Assembly: GCA_001779055.1 (NCBI GenBank)
Contig: MFJA01000038.1
Location: forward strand, 1 to 16,384
Length of the DNA stretch: 16,384 nucleotides
Source of the DNA: Candidatus Gottesmanbacteria bacterium RBG_16_37_8
Lineage (GTDB): Bacteria > Patescibacteriota > Microgenomatia > 2-02-FULL-39-11
Reading direction: 5' to 3'
Shown: positions 1 to 5,541 of the stretch, one piece after another
Numbering within the stretch: position 1 is the first letter of the stretch
Layout: every line of letters begins with the position of its first letter
The notes under the pieces: generated by a model
Told to the model about the DNA's origin: nothing
What the model saw: the letters and a program-made list of their open reading frames with translations, nothing else
Database searches by the model: none
Position numbers and translations under genes: made by a program

Positions 1-640
1 AGAGAAAAAGTTTATGAATGATACTTGCTTCATGAGGCATGGCTCCCGGCTTTTTGGCTGTTTGAACCGGCATGTCATACGTCGCCACGCAGTTTTCAGC
101 TATGATTATTCTTCTTTTCAAGTTATAAGCGTTCGCCGAAAGCCTCAAATGCATGGCAGCTGAATAGATGCAAAGATCGGTGCAGTTGCCGACAACAATA
201 AAATTCTCAACCTGAGGATGTTTTTTCAGCCACTTATCAAACCCTGTCCCGTACGCCGGGCTTAAGGAATTTTTTTCAAAAATAATGAATTTATCGGAAA
301 AAGGCAGATTTTTAAGCTCATCAATTGTCTCCGACTCCTTGCTCCCGGAAAGACAATGTGGCGGATAGGAAGAAAATTCCGCTGTTTTTTCGCTATGGGT
401 ATCCTGAAAAAGCAGAAATTTGGCTACTCCGAACTTTTGGATTTTTTCAAAAAGCTCAACAATTGATGGAATAATAGCAGAAACTAATGGACTGGCCAAA
501 GGCCCGATTGAGCAAAATCCCTTTACCATATCAACCGACAGCAAGGCCGTTTTTTTTGGGTCAATCTCACTGTCACCCAACTTTAAAGGCTTCAAACTCT
601 TATACCACTCTTCAATCCAATTTAGAAAACTGTCTTTCAT
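1..640 (-). CDS. pncA: Nicotinamidase-like cysteine hydrolase (isochorismatase fold), C-terminus beyond the window edge
   Basis: Predicted to hydrolyse nicotinamide to nicotinate plus ammonia in the cytoplasm. I translated the minus strand from the ATG at 640; 213 codons are open to the window edge, so the C-terminus is missing. The isochorismatase-fold triad is visible: Asp37 in VDMVKGF, Lys123 in FEKNSL, and the nucleophile Cys157 in NCTDLCIYSAA. A metal site typical of nicotinamidases is also present: Asp80 and His82 in QDTH, and His95 in YPPHC. That site favours nicotinamidase over isochorismatase proper. It lies 45 nt downstream of the NCS1 permease and in line with nicotinate phosphoribosyltransferase, as the next step of NAD salvage would. 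Only a weak purine stretch (AAGAAG) precedes the ATG. The family assignment is firm; the substrate is inferred from the metal site and the neighbours. Confidence 0.82.
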   Translation of the reverse strand, partial: MKDSFLNWIEEWYKSLKPLKLGDSEIDPKKTALLSVDMVKGFCSIGPLASPLVSAIIPSIVELFEKIQKFGVAKFLLFQDTHSEKTAEFSSYPPHCLSGSKESETIDELKNLPFSDKFIIFEKNSLSPAYGTGFDKWLKKHPQVENFIVVGNCTDLCIYSAAMHLRLSANAYNLKRRIIIAENCVATYDMPVQTAKKPGAMPHEASIIHKLFL

Positions 641-649
641 CTTCTTTTA

Positions 650-700
650 ACTTTATAAACCCAGTACTTTACAAACTTTATAACTTTATGAACTTTTCAC
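650..700. repeat. Degenerate short repeat of ACTTTATAA-like units
   Basis: On the plus strand, units ACTTTATAA (650), ACTTTACAA (666), ACTTTATAA (675), ACTTTATGA (683) and ACTTTTCAC (692) follow one another, mostly 8-9 bp apart. The block fills the gap between the permease stop and the nicotinamidase start and runs a few bases into the permease 3' end. Read in the direction of transcription it is a series of TAAAGTT-like units. No function is visible; it could be slippage-generated or a mRNA spacer. Confidence 0.5.
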
Positions 701-2077
701 TTCTTTTTTTCTCATCCATAACAGATAAATAACAGAAACATAAACTATCGTCGGCAAAGCCGCCGTCACCGTCTGTCTGACTGTAGGCAACACATAACCT
801 AATATCCAATAAAAAACTGTTCCTGAAATTAGAGTCACTACCGCCTTTATATTCCATCCCTTACTGTACCAATACAATCCTTTCTCTTTTTTGAAAAGAT
901 CATCCGTATATTTTCTCTTTTTGACAATAAAATAATCAACCAGAGTCAAAGTCCACAGAGGTATAACTATAGCTCCCGCTATATCCAGGAATAAAATATA
1001 AAAACCGACAAAATCACGGGAAAATAAAGGAGTTAATGACAGAAAAGCCGCAAAAATTGCTGAAAAAATCAATAATGAGTTAAATTTAATCCTGCTTTTC
1101 CTCAAAATATTGGATAATCCAAGAGCTGACGCATACAGATTAGCCGCATTGGTAGTTACGGTAGCAAACAATATAACCAATGCCGCCAGCCAGCCAAATC
1201 CCAAAGAAACAGTTGTCGAGCTGGGATCAGCCAAAAGCGGGCTGTATGATCCTGTTGTTAAAGAAAGATAAACAACAGCCAGTGCTCCTACCATAAACCA
1301 CCAGTATTGGGCCAAATTTGCTCCCCAAAAAGGTCCCCAGGTAGAAGCTTTGTTAGTTTTGGAAAATCTTGAGAAATCTCCTATAAACTCCCAAGTCCAG
1401 TTATAAGCAATCAGTAAATCGATAAGAAGTGCCAAAGTAATCGCATAAGTAAACGGCCCGATTGAAGCAGTCAAAACCTTATCCGGTTTCCACAAAAGTA
1501 ACGATCCCACCTGCCAATGTATTAAAACAATATAAGTTTGGTAAAACCCGAGCAAAAAGAAAAATATTGTCGCCAGCCACTGCAGCCTTTTAATCCATAC
1601 ATGTCCTGCAACTGCCGCCCATCCCTGAATCAGACAAACAACAAAAATATATAAAACCATATACCATAGCTTATTAACGTCCATATAGGAAGGCCAACCA
1701 AGCCACAGTTTAAAGATAAAAGATAAAGCAATTGCCCCCAAAAAAACATTAACAGCCGCCCACCCGAATCCCATCACCAGATAAAAAATGGATGGGACAA
1801 TTGACCCTTTAATCCCGAAAGCCGGTCTGACAATTGCCATGCTGGATCCGCCTGTTTTTCCGGCAATTTCCCCTAAGTACGCCCAGGGAATAAATGATAA
1901 TGTGTTGACAATAAAAATAAGTAATAACGCTCCGATTATTCCCTGCCAGCCGGCAATAAGTGCTCCGTAATACCAGGCAGCCGGAAGAGAAGCTGAAGAA
2001 AACCAAAAAACAAACTGGTCCCAGAAACTGAAAGTCTGGGCGCTTTTAGGTACTTTTTCAAATGCTGAATATTCCAT
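686..2077 (-). CDS. NCS1-family permease, candidate NAD-precursor transporter
   Basis: A 463-aa polytopic membrane protein of the nucleobase:cation symporter-1 (cytosine/purine/hydantoin) family. The family signature is clear near the N-terminus: a first helix around residues 16-45, then IVRPAFGIKGSIVP at about 82-95, followed by GFGWAAVN. Hydrophobic segments continue to the end, consistent with the usual 12 helices. I chose the ATG at 2077 over the longer frame to 2155 because a GAGGAGGAG ribosome binding site lies 8 nt upstream and the N-terminus then matches the family. The start lies 1 nt after the stop of nicotinate phosphoribosyltransferase, so the two genes are almost certainly co-transcribed and probably coupled. 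Known NCS1 substrates are nucleobases, hydantoins and vitamins; yeast Nrt1, which takes up nicotinamide riboside, is a family member. Transport of nicotinamide, nicotinate or the riboside is my inference from context; cytosine or another base is the alternative. Confidence 0.88.
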   Translation of the reverse strand: MEYSAFEKVPKSAQTFSFWDQFVFWFSSASLPAAWYYGALIAGWQGIIGALLLIFIVNTLSFIPWAYLGEIAGKTGGSSMAIVRPAFGIKGSIVPSIFYLVMGFGWAAVNVFLGAIALSFIFKLWLGWPSYMDVNKLWYMVLYIFVVCLIQGWAAVAGHVWIKRLQWLATIFFFLLGFYQTYIVLIHWQVGSLLLWKPDKVLTASIGPFTYAITLALLIDLLIAYNWTWEFIGDFSRFSKTNKASTWGPFWGANLAQYWWFMVGALAVVYLSLTTGSYSPLLADPSSTTVSLGFGWLAALVILFATVTTNAANLYASALGLSNILRKSRIKFNSLLIFSAIFAAFLSLTPLFSRDFVGFYILFLDIAGAIVIPLWTLTLVDYFIVKKRKYTDDLFKKEKGLYWYSKGWNIKAVVTLISGTVFYWILGYVLPTVRQTVTAALPTIVYVSVIYLLWMRKKEVKSS

Positions 2078-2078
2078 T

Positions 2079-3173
2079 TTACAAACTCCTCCTCTGTAAT
2101 CTAGAATTAGCTTTATAATTTCTCCCAACTTTAGCCATAGACTTACCCTCCACATCTACAATATCTGCTGTAAAATCATTTTCACCAACAATTATTGCCG
2201 ATCCGACGCCATAAGCATCAACCGGAACTTTTTCTTTTGTAAATTTTTTAATTTTCTCAGTATAAAATCCCCCCGAAACTACTATTTTTACATGACTAAA
2301 CCCTTCCTTATCCAAAGCCTCTCTTACTGCCCTCACTAAATACGGATTAACTCCATTTAAATCTTCTTTTTTATACTTGATACTTTTATCCGTCACTTCC
2401 CCTGCAGTATCAAGACGGACTCCCCATAATTTTTTCCCCATTTTACGGGCTACTTCCAAAGAAGTCTTAAGACTATCATTTTCAAAATCAACCAAAGCAA
2501 TCAGATTAACATTAGGATAATATTTATGAAAAAGATCAGCAGCTTTTACTGTATCTCCGCCGGTTAAAGCAATCAGTGAATGAGGAATCGTCCCCACAGG
2601 CACTTCACCAAATCCTTTTGACATTGCTTCTGTGCAAACCGCTTGTGCTCCTCCGATTTTAGCCGCATATCCGTCACCCTCCTGATTTAAAAAATAATCA
2701 AACCTGTCTCCGAAAAATATCACCGGTACTCCATCTGCCGCTTCCACGCATTTCTTGGTATTTGTTGCAACCATTGTCCTTCTGGCCAAAATTCCTAAAT
2801 ACAAAGATTCCAGATGGGCAAAATAAGCATATGGACCGGAAATATGCATCACTGTCTCCCATGAATTCAATCTGTCTCCGTCAACTAAAGATCTAACTTC
2901 CAATTCTCCACTTTTATCAATCCACCTCGCCTCGCCATAGTCCCGATTTAATCGGGACGAAGGCGGGTCAAAATATCCTGTTCCCACCTTCAGTAGTTCC
3001 ATCACCTCCATAACCCCGCATAAAATACTTCCTTCCTTTTTTTGAAAAATCTGCATTGTTGCCTCTTTCAAATTCTTCTCCTTCAGCAATATCTCTTTCG
3101 CCCGGTTAAAGTAAACCGCAGAATAATAACCCCTTCTTACTCGCTCGATTGTCGCCTTATCAAAGTATCTCAT
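2079..3173 (-). CDS. pncB: Nicotinate phosphoribosyltransferase
   Basis: A 364-aa enzyme that joins nicotinate to PRPP to give nicotinate mononucleotide, the committed Preiss-Handler step of NAD salvage. The length suits the short archaeal/thermophile-type family. Visible motifs are TVMHISGPYAYFAHLES (about 107-123), GTIPHSLIALTGGD (about 194-207), VDFENDS (228-234), GVRLDTAGEV (251-260), VSGGFYTEKI, and DAYGVGSAIIV near the end, which build the type II PRTase barrel and phosphate sites. Residues of about 66-84 are an apparent loop insertion encoded by a palindromic repeat (see 2930-2967) and are absent from the family as I know it. The ATG at 3173 has no Shine-Dalgarno site; its short leader carries an inverted repeat that is a likely NrtR operator. 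The permease follows 1 nt after the stop. Confidence 0.92.
   Translation of the reverse strand: MRYFDKATIERVRRGYYSAVYFNRAKEILLKEKNLKEATMQIFQKKEGSILCGVMEVMELLKVGTGYFDPPSSRLNRDYGEARWIDKSGELEVRSLVDGDRLNSWETVMHISGPYAYFAHLESLYLGILARRTMVATNTKKCVEAADGVPVIFFGDRFDYFLNQEGDGYAAKIGGAQAVCTEAMSKGFGEVPVGTIPHSLIALTGGDTVKAADLFHKYYPNVNLIALVDFENDSLKTSLEVARKMGKKLWGVRLDTAGEVTDKSIKYKKEDLNGVNPYLVRAVREALDKEGFSHVKIVVSGGFYTEKIKKFTKEKVPVDAYGVGSAIIVGENDFTADIVDVEGKSMAKVGRNYKANSRLQRRSL
2086..2094 (-). promoter_or_regulatory. Strong Shine-Dalgarno site of the NCS1 permease
   Basis: The minus strand reads GAGGAGGAG, 8 nt before the ATG at 2077 and inside the last codons of the upstream gene. It fixes the permease start. 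It is the only strong Shine-Dalgarno site I found in the window. Confidence 0.8.
2930..2967. repeat. Compound palindrome inside pncB (core TCCCGATTTAATCGGGA)
   Basis: The core at 2941-2957 is an inverted repeat with 8-bp arms around a single T. Outer arms CTCGCC (2931-2936) and GGCGGG (2962-2967) can form six more pairs, one of them a G-T wobble, separated from the core by 4-nt internal-loop strands. It is read in frame in pncB as part of DPPSSRLNRDYGEAR. The same core occurs at 6711-6727 (end bases changed to C/G) and 7330-7346. Confidence 0.8.
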
Positions 3174-3176
3174 ATA

Positions 3177-3195
3177 TAGTGTATCTTCTACACTA
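3177..3195. promoter_or_regulatory. Likely NrtR operator 1 (perfect inverted repeat)
   Basis: TAGTGTA TCTTC TACACTA is a perfect 7-bp inverted repeat with a 5-nt spacer, ending 3 nt from the pncB start codon. It covers about +5 to +23 of the transcript predicted from the -35/-10 pair upstream. It lies in the 70-bp gap between an NrtR-like gene and its likely target operon, which makes NrtR the obvious binder. The binding itself is inferred. In mRNA the same bases could form a hairpin just before the start codon. Confidence 0.65.
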
Positions 3196-3197
3196 AA

Positions 3198-3216
3198 TAT
3201 TAGAAACTATACACTA
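3198..3216. promoter_or_regulatory. Likely NrtR operator 2 (degenerate copy)
   Basis: TATTAGA AACTA TACACTA has one perfect half-site identical to operator 1 and one half-site matching at 4 of 7 positions, with the same 5-nt spacer. Its centre is 21 bp from the centre of operator 1, two helical turns, so dimers would bind on the same face. It overlaps the predicted -10 box. Confidence 0.45.
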
Positions 3217-3234
3217 CTCTATAACTCTTAGCAA
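3206..3234 (-). promoter_or_regulatory. Promoter of the pncB-permease-pncA operon
   Basis: On the minus strand, -35 TTGCTA (3234-3229), a 17-nt spacer and -10 TATAGT (3211-3206) give a good sigma-70 type promoter with transcription starting near 3199. The leader to the pncB ATG would be about 26 nt. Confidence 0.6.
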
Positions 3235-3243
3235 GATGGAAAT

Positions 3244-3849
3244 TTAAAACACCTGTACCATCGAAGGTTTTCGTTCACGAAATCTGAACATTCTGGCCGG
3301 CCTGGCCTTAAGCCCTGTCCTTTTTCTTCCGCTTGAACGAAGCAATCCTAGAGATAGAATTTTCCTCCGGAAATTCCTTTTATCCAGTTTTCTGCCTAAG
3401 ATAGACTCATATATTCTCTGCAGCTCGCTTAAAGTAAACTCTCTTGGAAGTAGCGAATAAACAACGTTGGTATACTCAACCTTCCACCTCAATCTCTGAA
3501 TGGCATAGGAAATTATTCCGTATTCGCTGATATTTCTGGAAACACTGTCTGCAGCAATCCATGATTCCTGATAGAACTCACTGATTTTCTCAGCCGGCAG
3601 AAGCAAATAATAAACAACATCAACCTCCATCATCTGCTCAAACGGATGGGAAAAAGTATATAGCTGTTCCAAATAACTCTCATTAATTGCTTGGCCGGCT
3701 ACAGACTCAATTACCGACATAGCCAGTTTATTTAAGGAAATCCCGTGAGCAACCAAACCCTGCGGTAACCGCTGGCCCGGTAGATAAATATGAAGCTTAT
3801 TATTAAAAACAGAAAATAATACTGTCTTAACGCGAACTGAGATTGCCAT
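3244..3849 (-). CDS. nrtR: NrtR-family Nudix-related transcriptional regulator of NAD metabolism
   Basis: A 201-aa protein with two domains. Residues of about 1-140 are a Nudix-like fold with recognisable LPGQRLPQGLV, SYLEQLYTF and MEVDVVYYLLLP segments. The catalytic Nudix box is eroded: where hydrolases have REUxEExGU this reads SVIESVAG, so it should be a ligand sensor rather than an enzyme. Residues of about 140-201 match the NrtR winged helix, with VEYTNVVYSLLPREFTLSELQ, GRKLDKRNFRRKI and the closing RPARMFRF. NrtR proteins typically repress NAD-salvage genes and release DNA on binding ADP-ribose-type ligands. The next genes downstream are NAD salvage, and inverted repeats lie between. 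I chose the ATG at 3849; an upstream TTG at 3876 would add nine residues not typical of the family. Its start overlaps the 3' end of the SGNH gene by 23 nt. Confidence 0.88.
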   Translation of the reverse strand: MAISVRVKTVLFSVFNNKLHIYLPGQRLPQGLVAHGISLNKLAMSVIESVAGQAINESYLEQLYTFSHPFEQMMEVDVVYYLLLPAEKISEFYQESWIAADSVSRNISEYGIISYAIQRLRWKVEYTNVVYSLLPREFTLSELQRIYESILGRKLDKRNFRRKILSLGLLRSSGRKRTGLKARPARMFRFRERKPSMVQVF

Positions 3850-5080
3850 AGTATTCTCTAATCCAATTATATACAACCGTTGCAGAAAATGCGTGCCCTT
3901 CGCGATTAAAATGCCCGTCCTTTTTAAAATATAGTCTCTCGCGGCTAAGCCGCATTAATGGCAGAAGATCAATATATTTTATCCCCTCACTGTCAAAAAG
4001 TTCTCTTAATCGTCTCTGCGGATTAGGATCTTCAATCTCCCATGGATGGTAAGGAATCCCCGTATCTGTTTTATATTTATCCATTACATCATCATAAATC
4101 TGGAAGTCAGCCGGAATTATCAGAATGAGAAAATTATCGTTTCCGTCTATAGCTTTTGATTTCGTCAAATCTCTGGAAGCTCTGATAACTGACATCATAT
4201 CCTGGTAAAGATGAAATGCTTTGCGGTGACAAATTTCTCCAAATAAACAGTTACTGAAATAAGTTCCTAAAAAATTAGAATCACTCGCCTCTCCGCTCGG
4301 GAATTGCGGTTTGAATATTTTAAAGTAAATCCGGTCGTAATAATGTTTAACCTTTGCCTGTAACGCTTTAAGTCCGTCAAAAGATAAGATAGCCAAATGG
4401 CTGTTGCGAAGTATTGGCAATCTGTAAACATAAGGAACGCTTAAAGGCAGAAGATATCCGATCTCATCAACTCTTATTTTATTGGAAACTATCCTTTGTG
4501 GCTCGCCGTTTTTTCCCGATCCTAACCAATCACTGTCCGTCATATCAGTAAAATCATTATAGACAAAGATGGAAAAAATGGTCAGATCAGGAGCTAAATT
4601 CATCCCCTCGTTTTTTAAATGAAGATAATATCCGTCAGGCCCGAATCCTCCCTTATATCCGGCATTAATTACTCTTGTTCCTCCTCCCAATTTTTCCTCC
4701 AACACTTTTGTAAAAACATCATTATCAGAAACCCCAAATCCCAAAACAAACGAATCTCCCTCCACTAAAATTCTTTTTTCATTTGCATTTTTCTCAGGTT
4801 GAAAATCCTCCCCCCGGTAGCCCATATTGTTTGTCTTCGCCGAAACGGTTTCCCCCGTATCGTAATTTTCAAATTGAAGAGTGCAATTCGGTTTTAGAGT
4901 AAAAAGTAAGGTCTTGTCGGACTTAAAACAGTTAATAGCCTCACTGTAAGCAAGTCTGAAAGTTTTTTGGGGTAAAAACTTGGCTGTTATCAATTCTCCG
5001 GCCATCGCCATAAAAAAAAGTGATCCTAAAATTATCACCACTCTGTGCCCAACTTTACTTTTCCGCTGTTGCTTTTTCAT
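3827..5080 (-). CDS. Membrane-anchored SGNH/GDSL-type hydrolase or acyltransferase
   Basis: A 417-aa protein with one N-terminal membrane helix (about residues 12-32) after a basic stretch and a large extracytoplasmic SGNH domain. The nucleophile motif is VEGDSFVLGFGV, an Asn occurs in FVYNDFTDM, and the closing catalytic motif is KDGHFNREGHAF near the C-terminus. Such proteins, like AlgX/AlgJ-type enzymes, add or remove acyl groups on extracellular polysaccharides, but the substrate cannot be read from sequence. It diverges from the SxtK/J/I-like carbamoyltransferase cassette, which hints at a shared role in glycan decoration. I prefer the ATG at 5080 because a TATAAT at 5090-5095 and a weak TGGAAA lie just upstream; the ATG at 5098 would add six residues. 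Its 3' end overlaps nrtR by 23 nt. Confidence 0.78.
   Translation of the reverse strand: MKKQQRKSKVGHRVVIILGSLFFMAMAGELITAKFLPQKTFRLAYSEAINCFKSDKTLLFTLKPNCTLQFENYDTGETVSAKTNNMGYRGEDFQPEKNANEKRILVEGDSFVLGFGVSDNDVFTKVLEEKLGGGTRVINAGYKGGFGPDGYYLHLKNEGMNLAPDLTIFSIFVYNDFTDMTDSDWLGSGKNGEPQRIVSNKIRVDEIGYLLPLSVPYVYRLPILRNSHLAILSFDGLKALQAKVKHYYDRIYFKIFKPQFPSGEASDSNFLGTYFSNCLFGEICHRKAFHLYQDMMSVIRASRDLTKSKAIDGNDNFLILIIPADFQIYDDVMDKYKTDTGIPYHPWEIEDPNPQRRLRELFDSEGIKYIDLLPLMRLSRERLYFKKDGHFNREGHAFSATVVYNWIREYYGNLSSR
3866..3871 (-). promoter_or_regulatory. Possible -10 box for nrtR
   Basis: A perfect TATAAT lies on the minus strand 16 nt before the nrtR ATG, inside the 3' end of the SGNH gene. No good -35 is visible at 16-18 nt. 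If used, nrtR could be transcribed independently of the unrelated upstream gene. Confidence 0.35.
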
Positions 5081-5106
5081 TTTCCAGGTATTATACATAA
5101 TATAAT
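5069..5106. promoter_or_regulatory. Overlapping divergent promoters
   Basis: Plus strand: -35 TTGCTT (5069-5074), 17-nt spacer and TATACA (5092-5097), predicting a start of transcription at or next to the ATG at 5105. Minus strand: TATAAT at 5095-5090, predicting a start a few nt before the ATG at 5080. Both transcripts would be nearly leaderless and the two elements overlap, so the two directions may compete. Confidence 0.4.
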
Positions 5107-5278
5107 GTTCAAAGGCCTTTTCTTAAAATCTTCAATCTTTAAAGAACTTCTCACCTTTCTCTGGCAGGAAAGGTTATGGTGGATGATCCCCATGATAGTC
5201 GTCCTGGTTTTGTTGGGAGTCCTGATGATTTTTGCCCAAAGTTCCCCGGTTGCCCCCTTCATCTACACTTTGTTTTAA
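5105..5278 (+). CDS. DUF5989/SxtK-like small membrane protein
   Basis: A 57-aa protein with a short amphipathic N-terminus (KELLTFLWQERLWW, about 13-26), one membrane helix (about 27-44) and the closing SSPVAPFIYTLF. This pattern, FLW..R.WW then a helix then the SPVAPFIYTLF tail, is what I know as DUF5989, a family found next to O-carbamoyltransferases and probably equivalent to SxtK of saxitoxin clusters. The real start is the ATG at 5105; the frame is open further upstream, but that part overlaps the divergent gene and its promoter. It heads the cassette continuing with an SxtJ-like gene and the carbamoyltransferase. Its biochemical role is unknown; a membrane anchor or adaptor for the transferase is a reasonable guess. 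Confidence 0.8.
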   Translation: MFKGLFLKSSIFKELLTFLWQERLWWMIPMIVVLVLLGVLMIFAQSSPVAPFIYTLF

Positions 5279-5293
5279 GACTGCCTTTTACTG

Positions 5294-5299
5294 TATATT
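5294..5299 (+). promoter_or_regulatory. -10-like box 6 nt before an ATG
   Basis: TGTATATT ends exactly 6 nt before the ATG at 5306. The same octamer with the same spacing precedes dprA. It suggests an internal promoter giving a leaderless transcript, though no clear -35 is visible. Confidence 0.35.
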
Positions 5300-5305
5300 A
5301 ATAGA

Positions 5306-5533
5306 ATGAAATTTCTCTCCTCTCTCTGGCAAACCTGGAAAACGATAGCTCATAAAATAGGTATTTTTCAATCCAAAGTCATCCTCTCTTTTTTCTATCT
5401 CTTACTTCTCCCCTTCGGCCTTCTTTTTTCTCTCTTCAAAGACGCTCTGAAAATGAAAAAACTAAGATCATCAACTTGGAAAAATAAGGACTCTCAATCG
5501 GAAACTTTAGCTGAACTTACCAATCAATACTGA
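5306..5533 (+). CDS. SxtJ-like small membrane protein
   Basis: A 75-aa protein: a basic, aromatic N-terminus (LWQTWKTIAHKIG), one long hydrophobic segment (about residues 24-45, ILSFFYLLLLPFGLLFSLF) and a charged tail with a Trp (STWKN) and LAELTNQY at the end. The IG.FQS..IL..FY....PF.LL pattern followed by a Trp-containing tail resembles the C-terminal half of SxtJ proteins, which are longer (about 130 aa), so this would be a short form. It lies between the DUF5989-like gene and the carbamoyltransferase, 8 nt before the latter. No function is established for SxtJ. The assignment rests on context as much as sequence. Confidence 0.65.
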   Translation: MKFLSSLWQTWKTIAHKIGIFQSKVILSFFYLLLLPFGLLFSLFKDALKMKKLRSSTWKNKDSQSETLAELTNQY

Positions 5534-5541
5534 TTTCACGT

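Noticed and set aside
420..732. Plus-strand open frames in the left region
   Set aside because: They lie antisense to the nicotinamidase, whose catalytic and metal-binding motifs are clear on the minus strand.
3941..3953. GCGGC TAA GCCGC palindrome in the SGNH gene
   Set aside because: The arms are only 5 bp and no related copy was seen; this is expected by chance.
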